From assembly GCF_900473965.1 (NCBI RefSeq), contig NZ_UCNJ01000012.1, positions 310,001 through 374,000 on the forward strand: a stretch of DNA of 64,000 nucleotides, read 5' to 3'. The notes below the pieces were generated by a model. That model was not told where the DNA came from. It did no database searches and was given only the letters and a program-made list of their open reading frames with translations. The DNA is from Synechococcus sp. UW179A. GTDB lineage: Bacteria > Cyanobacteriota > Cyanobacteriia > PCC-6307 > Cyanobiaceae. The position numbers and the translations under genes were made by a program. Numbering within the stretch: the first letter of the stretch is position 1; each line of letters begins with the position of its first letter. Below, piece by piece: positions 44,931 to 51,721 of the stretch.

Positions 44931-45113
44931 ATGAACACCGCACTTGCCTGGATGGCTGTGCTGGTGACGCTCCCGCTGATCGTTCTGTTCTGGATGACTG
45001 AGAGCCGATCCACCCGCATCCAGCGCCTGCGCCGCCAGGGGCTGACCTGGAAGGTCATTGCTGCCCGCTACGGCTGCAGCGCTACGACAGCACGGAGATG
45101 GGCCAACGCATGA
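44931..45113 (+). CDS. Membrane-anchored HTH miniprotein
   Basis: A 60-residue protein. Residues 1-25 are one membrane helix (MNTALAWMAVLVTLPLIVLF). Residues ~30-58 (IQRLRRQGLTWKVIAARYGC, then SATTARRWANA) are a textbook Hin/IS630-type helix-turn-helix. A DNA-binding motif attached to a single membrane span in so short a protein is unusual. I do not recognise a family. Confidence 0.5.
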   Translation: MNTALAWMAVLVTLPLIVLFWMTESRSTRIQRLRRQGLTWKVIAARYGCSATTARRWANA

Positions 45114-45121
45114 TCTCGCCG

Positions 45122-45332
45122 GGGGTCACCCCTGGTGAAAAGGGAACACGTGTTCCCCTCAGGTGGGCACGTGCCCACTTTTGAAAAGGGAGCCCCGGCT
45201 CCCCTCAGGTAGGCCCCGGAGCACAGCTGTGCTCAGAAGGGAGCACGTGCTCCCCTCAGGTACTCCCCGGCCCACTTTCCGCAACATTGTTAAGTCCCGA
45301 GCACGCCCGTGCTCAGGGGAGCGCCCGCTCCC
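45122..45332. repeat. Array of GC-rich palindromes upstream of large terminase
   Basis: In order: GGGGTCACCCC; GGGAACACGTGTTCCC (45142-45157); GTGGGCACGTGCCCAC (45163-45178); GGGAGC-CCCG-GCTCCC (45188-45203); GAGCACAGCTGTGCTC (45219-45234); GGGAGCACGTGCTCCC (45239-45254); GAGCAC-GCCC-GTGCTC (45299-45314); GGGAGC-GCCC-GCTCCC (45317-45332). Three are followed by CTCAGGT. They lie in a gene-free ~285-bp gap before the terminase gene, so a packaging or replication signal is possible. The spacing and unit variation do not fit CRISPR. Confidence 0.8.
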
Positions 45333-45398
45333 TTTTGCACCGCTGATTGCCGCGTGCTCGCGTCAGGCTGACCATTCCGCAGAATCGGTCTCGTCAGA

Positions 45399-46997
45399 AT
45401 GAACTGTTGCCTCGATCGCAGTTCATTGGCTGATACCTCGCCCCGCACCATCCAGCTCAGTGCATGGCAACGCAAGGTTGCTGGCCTGGTTCAGAGCGTC
45501 GATGAACTCAACACGCTCGTTCTCGCTGGTGGTCGAGGTGGCGGCAAGTCGATCCTGCTGATCTGGCTAATTGGTTACTTCGCCTTGATCAGTGGCGAGT
45601 CACTCAATGCCGTGTTGATCAGGCGTGATCTAGCTGGACTGTCCAAGCTTGAAGACCTGCTGTTTCAGCAGATCCCGACGTTGATGCCAGGCTCGAAGTA
45701 TTTCAAGGCCAAGCGCCAATGGAAGCTCAGTAACGACGGCACGCTCAGGCTGATTCACATGGACGCAGGCGATGCGTTCAACAAGATTCAGGGTGAAGAC
45801 CTGAGCCATATCTTCTGGGATGAACTGGGGCAGGAAGCCGATCCGCAGGTAGTGCTCAGGGCTCGTTCATCCATGCGAACGACTGACCCGACCGTGGTGC
45901 CAAAGTTCATTGCTACGGCCAACCCGCTTGGACCTGGCAGCTGGTGGATCAGGGATTATCTGGTCACCAAGGCGATGCCGAACCGCATCTTCACCTGTGA
46001 GTTCTTTGGTGCTCAGCCTGCGGTCTGGATCAAGTCGACGCTCAGGGATAACCCCTATCTCTCGAACCCCGATCAGTACGAGAAGGAACTGCGGGCCAGT
46101 TGCTTTGGCGATGAATCAAAGATCGCCGCTGAAGTGCTGGGCGAATGGGGTCAGGTCACTGCTGGATTCTTTGGCTCGTGCCTGAGCATTGAGCGATCAA
46201 TGCTGCCCCGTGATTTTCAGATCCCTTGGTATCCCGATAAAACCGGATCGTTTACCGAAAAGACCAAGGCTCATTGGTGCTGGATCGGTGGTGACTGGGG
46301 CACGGCCAGCCCTGCATGCGTCGTGTTGATGTGTCAGATCCAGGAGCCAATGATGGTCGGAGAGCGTCATATCGCCAGAGGTAGTTGGGTATGCGTGGAT
46401 GAGGAATACGTCTGCTCGATTCAGCCAGACGGATCAAAGGAATGGAATAGGGGTGATCGCTCATTAACTGCACCGCAGTTTGTGGAGCGAGTGAAAAAGC
46501 TCTACATGCGGAATGGGTTCACTGATTGGGTGATTCCGCACCGCAGAGTGATTATGGATTCAGCAGTTACTGCACAGCTTGGTTTCGGCGGTCATAGCGA
46601 TCCAGTGACACTGAGCACTGAATTTAAGAAGTACGGATGGCAGGTCACTGGTAGCCCGAAGAGCAGCCGTGCTGTCGGCTGGCAACTGATGAAATCTCTG
46701 TTGTGGCAGGCAGGCAGTGATGAGCCTGGTTTGTTTATCTCAGAGCGGTGCGAAAGCTTGTGGGCGACGTTGCCTTATTGCATCAGTGATGATCGCAATC
46801 CGGAGGATATGGAGAAGGCAGCGCCTGATCACTCTGCTGATGCTGTCAGGTATGTATTGACCGCAGCGAACCAAGGCCAGCACAGCTATCGGCAATCACA
46901 GCGAAGCGGAGCACATCCGCTGATGTGGGGTAAGGAAGAGAAGCCGAGACGATATTCAGGAGGCGTGCGGACGTTTAAGCCAATGCCGATTCGTTGA
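45399..46997 (+). CDS. Phage terminase, large subunit
   Basis: A 532-residue packaging motor/nuclease. The ATPase part has Walker A LAGGRGGGKS (~42-51), Walker B LSHIFWDELG (~135-144) and a coupling motif FIATANPLGPGS. The C-terminal RNase H-like nuclease shows its acidic residues in GGDWGTASPACVVL (Asp ~299), RVIMDSAVTAQLG and DHSADAVRYVL. The protein looks complete and undamaged. No portal, capsid, protease or tail genes lie in the window, so its partner head proteins would have to come from another phage. Confidence 0.9.
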   Translation: MNCCLDRSSLADTSPRTIQLSAWQRKVAGLVQSVDELNTLVLAGGRGGGKSILLIWLIGYFALISGESLNAVLIRRDLAGLSKLEDLLFQQIPTLMPGSKYFKAKRQWKLSNDGTLRLIHMDAGDAFNKIQGEDLSHIFWDELGQEADPQVVLRARSSMRTTDPTVVPKFIATANPLGPGSWWIRDYLVTKAMPNRIFTCEFFGAQPAVWIKSTLRDNPYLSNPDQYEKELRASCFGDESKIAAEVLGEWGQVTAGFFGSCLSIERSMLPRDFQIPWYPDKTGSFTEKTKAHWCWIGGDWGTASPACVVLMCQIQEPMMVGERHIARGSWVCVDEEYVCSIQPDGSKEWNRGDRSLTAPQFVERVKKLYMRNGFTDWVIPHRRVIMDSAVTAQLGFGGHSDPVTLSTEFKKYGWQVTGSPKSSRAVGWQLMKSLLWQAGSDEPGLFISERCESLWATLPYCISDDRNPEDMEKAAPDHSADAVRYVLTAANQGQHSYRQSQRSGAHPLMWGKEEKPRRYSGGVRTFKPMPIR

Positions 46998-47197
46998 GGG
47001 GTTAAAGCAGAGGGCTACCGAAACGGGGGAGTCAGACGGGTGGAAGATCACTCGAATGGGTGATGTGAATCCGATTGATTCCGGAGATGGTGAAGAGGTC
47101 CAGGAGGGATGACCTCCAGCACGAGATCAACGAAAGGAAAAAGGAAGTCCTGGGCATAAGACCCATTAGGCATCTAAGACGATTGCAACCATCAGGC

Positions 47198-48163
47198 TTA
47201 TGCGGTTCGTGATTTCGACTTTTGATCACCACTAAAAACAGCCGCAGTCTGTTGTTGCCTATTCACTTGAAGACTGAAAATATCCGGGCGGTTGTAGTGA
47301 CCAGCTATATCGAGGCTTCGTCGAGAACTTCGCACTTCAGCCAGATCAATATCAGCATAAAGGATACCAACTTCTGAATCCAAGGGGCCAGCAATCATGG
47401 TTCCACCCGGAGCGATGATCGAGCTTTTGCCGGAATTGATCTGCTCATCATCAGTAAAGATTTGCTTGCGGCCTGGAAAAGCGGCAGGAACGTCAGAACC
47501 ACGCATGGAGGTGCAGCAATTAATCACATAGCAACGACCTTCGCGCGCAATGTGTTGCATGCTTGCTTGCCAGCCATCACTGCTATCCCATGTCGGTGCA
47601 ACATAAATTTCAACGCCTTGAGAGTACAGAGCCATGCGAGCGAGCGGCATGTAGTTCTCCCAGCAAATGAGTGCACCAACACGTCCCACAGGTGTGTCAT
47701 TGACACGCAGGCCTTGCCCATCCCCAAACCCCCAAACCATTCTTTCAGGGTTGGTAGGCATTAACTTACGATGAACATTTGCATACGCACCATGACAATC
47801 GATATGCACGTAAGAATTAAAAAGTGTTGTGCGACTCTGGGAATTGTCGATCTCATTGATACCGATCAGGATGTCAACTTGATGATGCTTTGCAAGGGAT
47901 CTCAGCGGATTTAAGTGTTGCCCATCGAGATTGACTGCATTCTCAAGCATCAATGCATGAATCTCAGAAGACAGTCCCATATCCCCACCAGGTCTTAGGC
48001 GCCATATGTAGGTTGGATAACCGGGGATAAAAGCCTCAGGCAAAACAATCAGTTTTGCACCCGCTTGTGCAGCGGCATCGATTAGAGAAACCGCCTTCTC
48101 AATTGTTTCAGCACGATTGCCAAGTACAGGCGGGTATTGAATCAGCGCAACTTTTGAGAGCAT
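47198..48163 (-). CDS. Nitrilase (carbon-nitrogen hydrolase family)
   Basis: A 321-residue enzyme with the nitrilase catalytic triad: Glu in LIVLPEAFIPGYPTYIWRL, Lys in NVHRKLMPTNPERMVWG and Cys in VGALICWENYMPLARMALYS. It hydrolyses nitriles to carboxylic acid and ammonia. The substrate is unknown, but release of ammonium from organic nitrogen is a plausible role in marine Synechococcus. It lies next to the terminase element but has its own minus-strand orientation. Confidence 0.9.
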   Translation of the reverse strand: MLSKVALIQYPPVLGNRAETIEKAVSLIDAAAQAGAKLIVLPEAFIPGYPTYIWRLRPGGDMGLSSEIHALMLENAVNLDGQHLNPLRSLAKHHQVDILIGINEIDNSQSRTTLFNSYVHIDCHGAYANVHRKLMPTNPERMVWGFGDGQGLRVNDTPVGRVGALICWENYMPLARMALYSQGVEIYVAPTWDSSDGWQASMQHIAREGRCYVINCCTSMRGSDVPAAFPGRKQIFTDDEQINSGKSSIIAPGGTMIAGPLDSEVGILYADIDLAEVRSSRRSLDIAGHYNRPDIFSLQVNRQQQTAAVFSGDQKSKSRTA

Positions 48164-48227
48164 TAGATGGCTTTAATTCAATACCTGTAAATTGGAGCCT
48201 GACTAAGCATTGCTCATGAAGCCGTTC

Positions 48228-48584
48228 TTAACGACCGGTGAGAGTTTCTTTATCTTCTGCTGAGATACAGCTGAGTCCTGCCGCCTTCAACTTGTCGCAG
48301 AGGCGCTTGATAAGAAGACCAATGGTCGAGGAACCTTTGTTGAGTTCGAAATCAAAAACTGTTTCTGGCAGGCCCAAGCCAAGAGACCAGACAACGCACT
48401 GCACAGAACGTGGATGGAGATATTCAACTATGTCTGGCCACAGCCTCATACGCGGGTCCTTCACGATCGCTTCGAGGAACTCTCCGGACTTTGCCGTTGA
48501 GCCATGAGGCCAGCTCAGGATCTGGATTGCTGGACGGGGCAGGTGATCCACTGCGGCGGCGGTGCCCGTGACCCGAGCATTCAC
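48228..48584 (-). CDS. Hypothetical protein
   Basis: An open frame of 118 codons. The segment MRLWPDIVEYLHPRSVQCVV then WSLGLGLPETVFDFELNKGS looks like real protein. The first ~27 codons overlap a plausible gene on the other strand (48504-48680), so a later start (for example the Met at ~48452) is possible. No family recognised. Confidence 0.5.
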   Translation of the reverse strand: MNARVTGTAAAVDHLPRPAIQILSWPHGSTAKSGEFLEAIVKDPRMRLWPDIVEYLHPRSVQCVVWSLGLGLPETVFDFELNKGSSTIGLLIKRLCDKLKAAGLSCISAEDKETLTGR

Positions 48585-48680
48585 AACCTGTTCCAGATAG
48601 CTGATGTGGATTCAGGTGTGATCCGCTGGGTGAACGCTGATCTGGTGACGCACATCCTTCCGAGGGAACCAGGGCAATGA
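48504..48680 (+). CDS. Small hypothetical protein
   Basis: A 58-residue protein (MRPAQDLDCWTGQVIHCGGG ... WVNADLVTHILPREPGQ). Its stop is followed within 6 bp by a strong terminator, which supports expression on this strand. It overlaps the 5' part of the opposing frame at 48228-48584, so at most one of the two is complete here. Confidence 0.4.
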   Translation: MRPAQDLDCWTGQVIHCGGGARDPSIHNLFQIADVDSGVIRWVNADLVTHILPREPGQ

Positions 48681-48685
48681 CAAAG

Positions 48686-48707
48686 CCCCGCACTTGGCGG
48701 GGTTTTT
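48686..48707 (+). terminator. Rho-independent terminator
   Basis: CCCCGC-ACTTG-GCGGGG followed by five Ts. An almost identical hairpin is found at 49146-49162. Confidence 0.8.
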
Positions 48708-48772
48708 GCTCTCCTTTACCCTTCGCGGCACAGTCTTCCGAGTAAGCTAAGCCCAGTCAGGCAGGTGGTTCT

Positions 48773-48890
48773 GAGCCATTCACCAGTTGCTCACCAGAAC
48801 TTCGCGGGGTCTACACCAGAGCTGCGTAGTGGGGTTCACCAGAAGGGCTGTGATCTTGAAGGAGTCGAGGGGGCAACACCCCCAACACAA
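48773..48890 (+). promoter_or_regulatory. CACCAG-repeat leader element, copy 3
   Basis: ATTCACCAGTTG, CTCACCAGAAC, CTACACCAGAGCTGCGTAG (stem CTAC/GTAG around CAGAGCTG), TTCACCAGAAG, CTGTGATCTTGAAGGAGTCG and a hairpin GGGGG-CAACA-CCCCC (48869-48883). It precedes the short-leader precursor at 48917, giving the same gene arrangement as copy 1 thirteen kb away. Confidence 0.6.
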
Positions 48891-48916
48891 CTCACACACT
48901 TATCAGCTTTAAAACA

Positions 48917-49105
48917 ATGACTACTTCAATCTTCAATGCTCCCTTGCAAATCAAGGAAGCTATTCCAACCTCCACCCAGCCAGAGCTTGAACCGCTCTTC
49001 GATCAAGAGTTGGAAGCTGCTGCTGGGGGAATGTACCTCGGCAATCTGGATCGCGTCCTGGCACCACTCGATCGCTGTCTCTCACCTCTGGGAAGATGTT
49101 TGTAA
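48917..49105 (+). CDS. Short-leader double-glycine peptide precursor
   Basis: A 62-residue protein: a ~38-residue leader (MTTSIFNAPLQIKEAIPTST ... LFDQELEAAAGG) and a 24-residue tail MYLGNLDRVLAPLDRCLSPL then GRCL. The tail has an internal near-repeat (RVLAPLDRCLSPLGRCL) and two Cys. The leader lacks a Nif11 domain but ends ELEAAAGG, like the precursor at 35479, with which it shares the CACCAG leader. A terminator follows. Confidence 0.65.
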   Translation: MTTSIFNAPLQIKEAIPTSTQPELEPLFDQELEAAAGGMYLGNLDRVLAPLDRCLSPLGRCL

Positions 49106-49145
49106 AAACTGAACGCAGGCCTCTCAACAAGTGAGACCAATTACG

Positions 49146-49168
49146 CCCCGCCAAGTGCGGGGTTGTTT
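49146..49168 (+). terminator. Rho-independent terminator
   Basis: CCCCGC-CAAGT-GCGGGG followed by TTGTTTATT, 40 bp after the precursor stop. Confidence 0.75.
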
Positions 49169-49190
49169 ATTGCCTACTGCCGACCGCTGC

Positions 49191-49196
49191 TATGAC
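49191..49196 (+). promoter_or_regulatory. Extended -10-like GCTGCTATGAC
   Basis: TATGAC preceded by TGC (extended -10), 27 bp before the Nif11 precursor at 49218. The same block is found before the genes at 49627, 50110, 50547 and 50991. Confidence 0.5.
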
Positions 49197-49217
49197 TGCT
49201 GAACAGACCTAGTACCC

Positions 49218-49442
49218 ATGTCAGACGAGCAACTCAAGGCATTCCTTGAAAAGGTCAAAGCAGACACCAGTCTTCAGGAGAGACTGAAGATGGAAGGTGC
49301 TGACCCTGCTGCGATTGCGAAAAATGCTGGGTTTAGGACCTCTGCCGACGAATTGAAAGGAGAGATTTCAGAAGAAGAGCTAAATGAGAGCAACAATTGG
49401 AATGACATTTTGAGAAAATATTATTATATTGCTTGTCAATAG
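49218..49442 (+). CDS. Nif11-leader protein lacking the Gly-Gly site
   Basis: A 74-residue protein. Residues 1-56 are an unmistakable Nif11 leader (MSDEQLKAFLEKVKADTSLQ ... GEISEEEL). The expected EGxAGG is replaced by NESNNWNDILRKYYYIACQ, with a single Cys. It may be a decayed precursor whose 3' end was replaced, or a leader-only protein. It has the family promoter. Confidence 0.65.
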   Translation: MSDEQLKAFLEKVKADTSLQERLKMEGADPAAIAKNAGFRTSADELKGEISEEELNESNNWNDILRKYYYIACQ

Positions 49443-49534
49443 CTTAACTTCCTGCTCGTATTAAGAGCCTGAATTCCATGCGGATGCAGGGGATTTTGAA
49501 TGCATCAATTAATCCCATGAGAACAAAAAAATAC

Positions 49535-49610
49535 CATCCAATGTCTAGTACGATTATGCGTATTAATTATCAGCCAAAGACGCTGCTGCATATCGTTGCT
49601 ATGATTATAG
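49535..49610 (+). promoter_or_regulatory. Conserved precursor promoter block (diverged copy)
   Basis: CAGCCAAAGACGCTGCTGCA, then TCGTTGCTATGAT (TATGAT at 49600-49605). It matches the blocks upstream of the three following precursor genes; the GGCACGATTGAGC part is diverged (AGTACGATTATGC). Confidence 0.5.
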
Positions 49611-49626
49611 ATCACGCTTGATACTA

Positions 49627-49863
49627 ATGTCCCTAGAGCAACTCAAAGCCTTCCTTGAAAAAGTCAAAGGCGATAGCTCCTTACAGGAGAAGCTGAAAGG
49701 CGCAGCTGACCCTGATGCTGTTATTACGATTGCCAAAATAGAAGGTTTTAGTATCTCTGCTGATGACTTGAAGAGCGCTCAATCAGAGGTTTCTGATGCA
49801 GAGCTGGAAGGTACGGCTGGCGGTCTACGTACTCCTCTCTCGGCGCACTGTTGCGTAGGGTGA
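49627..49863 (+). CDS. Nif11-leader (prochlorosin-like) peptide precursor
   Basis: A 78-residue protein: a Nif11 leader (MSLEQLKAFLEKVKGDSSLQ ... DAELEGTAGG) and a 12-residue core LRTPLSAHCCVG with adjacent Cys, one Thr and one Ser, enough for one or two (methyl)lanthionine rings if modified. A CCCCTG/CAGGGG terminator follows at 49959. Confidence 0.8.
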   Translation: MSLEQLKAFLEKVKGDSSLQEKLKGAADPDAVITIAKIEGFSISADDLKSAQSEVSDAELEGTAGGLRTPLSAHCCVG

Positions 49864-49958
49864 GCTGAACTCGGGGATGTGATGGCTGCTACATATACAT
49901 ATCATCAAAGCCCTAGGAACGGTAAAGAACGTAAGGACAACCGAGCCTTACACTAAAC

Positions 49959-49982
49959 CCCCTGCATTGACAGGGGCTTTTT
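49959..49982 (+). terminator. Rho-independent terminator
   Basis: CCCCTG-CATTGA-CAGGGG followed by CTTTTTATTTC. Confidence 0.7.
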
Positions 49983-50029
49983 ATTTCTTCAATAGTCTGG
50001 CTAACCCCACAAATCAGCATCCAATACCT

Positions 50030-50090
50030 GGCACGATTGAGCACATTAAGTATTAACTAAAGACGCTGCAGCGGAACGTTGCTATAACCG
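50030..50090 (+). promoter_or_regulatory. Conserved precursor promoter block
   Basis: GGCACGATTGAGC (50030-50042), TAAGTATTAACTAAAGACGC, then GTTGCTATAACC (TATAAC 50083-50088), 22 bp before the ATG at 50110. It is shared with the copies at 50467-50525 and 50911-50969. Confidence 0.6.
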
Positions 50091-50109
50091 TTAAAGACTC
50101 CTGAAACCT

Positions 50110-50418
50110 ATGTCAGAAGAGCAACTCAAAGCCTTCTTAGAAAAGGTTAAATCCGATACCAGCCTTCAGGAGAAACTCAAAGTCGCTGTGGATGCTGAAG
50201 CTGTTACTGCCATTGCAAAAGAGGCTGGGTTTATGATTTCAGCTGATGATTTGAAGAAGGTTCAAGATGAGGTTACAGAAGAGGAGCTGGAAGGCGCAGC
50301 TGGTGGATTCACGAATTTTACACCCATGACGCCAGGCATGGGGGCACAAGGAACCATTGCCAGGCCTATAGTAGCGAAACCAGTTGACACATCAGTCCTC
50401 AGCCCCTGCAATGGCTGA
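50110..50418 (+). CDS. Nif11-leader peptide precursor with long core
   Basis: A 102-residue protein: a Nif11 leader (MSEEQLKAFLEKVKSDTSLQ ... EEELEGAAGG) and a 36-residue core (FTNFTPMTPGMGAQGTIARP ... SVLSPCNG) rich in Thr/Pro with only one Cys. That allows at most one thioether ring. The long, Cys-poor core is unlike its neighbours. Confidence 0.8.
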   Translation: MSEEQLKAFLEKVKSDTSLQEKLKVAVDAEAVTAIAKEAGFMISADDLKKVQDEVTEEELEGAAGGFTNFTPMTPGMGAQGTIARPIVAKPVDTSVLSPCNG

Positions 50419-50466
50419 TTTCTTAAATAGTCTGACAGTAATCCCATCAATCAGCCTTCAATACTT

Positions 50467-50525
50467 GGCACGATTGAGCGCTGTAAGTATTAGCCAAAGA
50501 CACTTCATGACATTATTGCTATAAC
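50467..50525 (+). promoter_or_regulatory. Conserved precursor promoter block
   Basis: GGCACGATTGAGC (50467-50479), TAAGTATTAGCCAAAGACAC, then ATTGCTATAACCG (TATAAC 50520-50525), 22 bp before the ATG at 50547. Confidence 0.6.
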
Positions 50526-50546
50526 CGTTAAAGACTCCCGATATCC

Positions 50547-50798
50547 ATGTCAGAAGAGCAACTCAAAGCCTTTATAGAAAAGGTCAAAGCTGACACCAGC
50601 CTTCAGGAGAAACTCAAAGCCGCAGCTGATTCAGACGCAGTTCTTGCGATTGCGAAAGAAGCAGGTTTTAGTATTTCTGCTGACGACCTGACTAAGGCTC
50701 AATCAGAGATTTCTGAAGAGGGGCTGGAAGGCGCGGCTGGTGGGGTGCCTTGTCCTGTGTCGGCTTATACCCTACACGGCGGTGGTTGTGCGGCTTGA
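50547..50798 (+). CDS. Nif11-leader (prochlorosin-like) peptide precursor
   Basis: An 83-residue protein: a Nif11 leader (MSEEQLKAFIEKVKADTSLQ ... SEEGLEGAAGG) and a 17-residue core VPCPVSAYTLHGGGCAA with two Cys, one Ser and one Thr. It is a typical prochlorosin-type substrate. Confidence 0.82.
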   Translation: MSEEQLKAFIEKVKADTSLQEKLKAAADSDAVLAIAKEAGFSISADDLTKAQSEISEEGLEGAAGGVPCPVSAYTLHGGGCAA

Positions 50799-50910
50799 AG
50801 TGACTCATATCCTAAAGGTGTAGTGCTAGTTTAATCAAAGCCCCAGCAACCTAGGAGTTTTTTATTGCTTCAATCACTCCAAAAAGACCATCAATCAGCC
50901 TCCAATGCCT

Positions 50911-50969
50911 GGCACGATTGAGCGCAGTAAGTATTAGCCAAAGACGCTGCAGCAGACTGTTGCTATGAC
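50911..50969 (+). promoter_or_regulatory. Conserved precursor promoter block
   Basis: GGCACGATTGAGC (50911-50923), TAAGTATTAGCCAAAGACGC, then GTTGCTATGACTG (TATGAC 50964-50969), 22 bp before the ATG at 50991. Confidence 0.6.
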
Positions 50970-50990
50970 TGCTGAAAAGACCTGCTACTC

Positions 50991-51236
50991 ATGTCAGAAG
51001 AGCAACTCAAAGCCTTTCTCGCCAAAGTGAAAGGTGATTCCAATCTTCAAGACAAGTTAAAAGCAGCTAAGTCACCTGAAGATGTTGTGAGCATCGCTAA
51101 AGAACACGGCTTCGAATTCACTGCTGATAAGATTACTGATCTCAGTGAAGAGGAACTAGAAGGCGTGGCTGGAGGGTGTGGGGGAGGTGCAAGCCATTGT
51201 TGGAATCAAACTGAACATTGTATAAATACTGGCTGA
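50991..51236 (+). CDS. Nif11-leader (prochlorosin-like) peptide precursor
   Basis: An 81-residue protein: a Nif11 leader (MSEEQLKAFLAKVKGDSNLQ ... EEELEGVAGG) and a 19-residue core CGGGASHCWNQTEHCINTG with three Cys, one Ser and two Thr, so up to three thioether rings are possible. It is the last intact member of the array; a relic follows. Confidence 0.82.
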   Translation: MSEEQLKAFLAKVKGDSNLQDKLKAAKSPEDVVSIAKEHGFEFTADKITDLSEEELEGVAGGCGGGASHCWNQTEHCINTG

Positions 51237-51474
51237 TTTCTGGAGGTATTTGAATAGTCTGATTTCCCCTCGGCTTCAAAACTTACACACTCAAAGCCTC
51301 TGCATTGCCAGGAGCTTCTTATTTCTTCAATGGTCTGAATAATCCCATAAATAAGCCTTCATTACTCGGCACGATTGAGCGAAGTTGAGCTGAGATAGTC
51401 TGGGCTTAATCAGTAATCAATCCTCCTTTTAAATCGTAATTCAAACTACAGCTGAGCCTAAAAGAAGCAGAGTT

Positions 51475-51560
51475 ACTAAATAACAGCATTTTTATCGCTA
51501 AGCAACATGGCTATGAATTCACAATCAAATTAATCAAACACCTCAATGAAGCTGATTAAG
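51475..51560 (+). pseudogene. Relic of a Nif11-leader precursor
   Basis: The translation NSIFIAKQHGYEFTIKLIKH then LNEAD-stop aligns with VVSIAKEHGFEFTADKITDL SEEEL of the gene at 50991. The start, N-terminal half, Gly-Gly and core are missing. A GGCACGATTGAGC block (51368-51380) still lies upstream. Confidence 0.7.
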
Positions 51561-51721
51561 ATTATTGAGTAGAGCAATGATCTGCCTCCACGAATCAACG
51601 AACTGAAAAAAACAAATCGCGTGCACTTTATACTATCAATCATTTACGTCTATAGTAGCTATGCATCATTGAAGTGTTAATAGCACACCACTTGCAAACC
51701 ATACTCGTCTACGATGCACAA

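Noticed and set aside
45122-45332. Possible CRISPR array
   Set aside because: The units are palindromes of varying sequence with irregular short spacing (5-45 bp), with no constant repeat-spacer pattern and no cas genes.
47032-47232. 66-codon minus frame between terminase and nitrilase
   Set aside because: No start signal and unconvincing composition. The frame overlaps the 3' end of the nitrilase gene.
46900-48760. Second copy of the tRNA-Pro 3' end (attR)
   Set aside because: I scanned for TTCGAATCCTGTCGCCCCGA-like sequence at the likely right end and found no match longer than a few bases.
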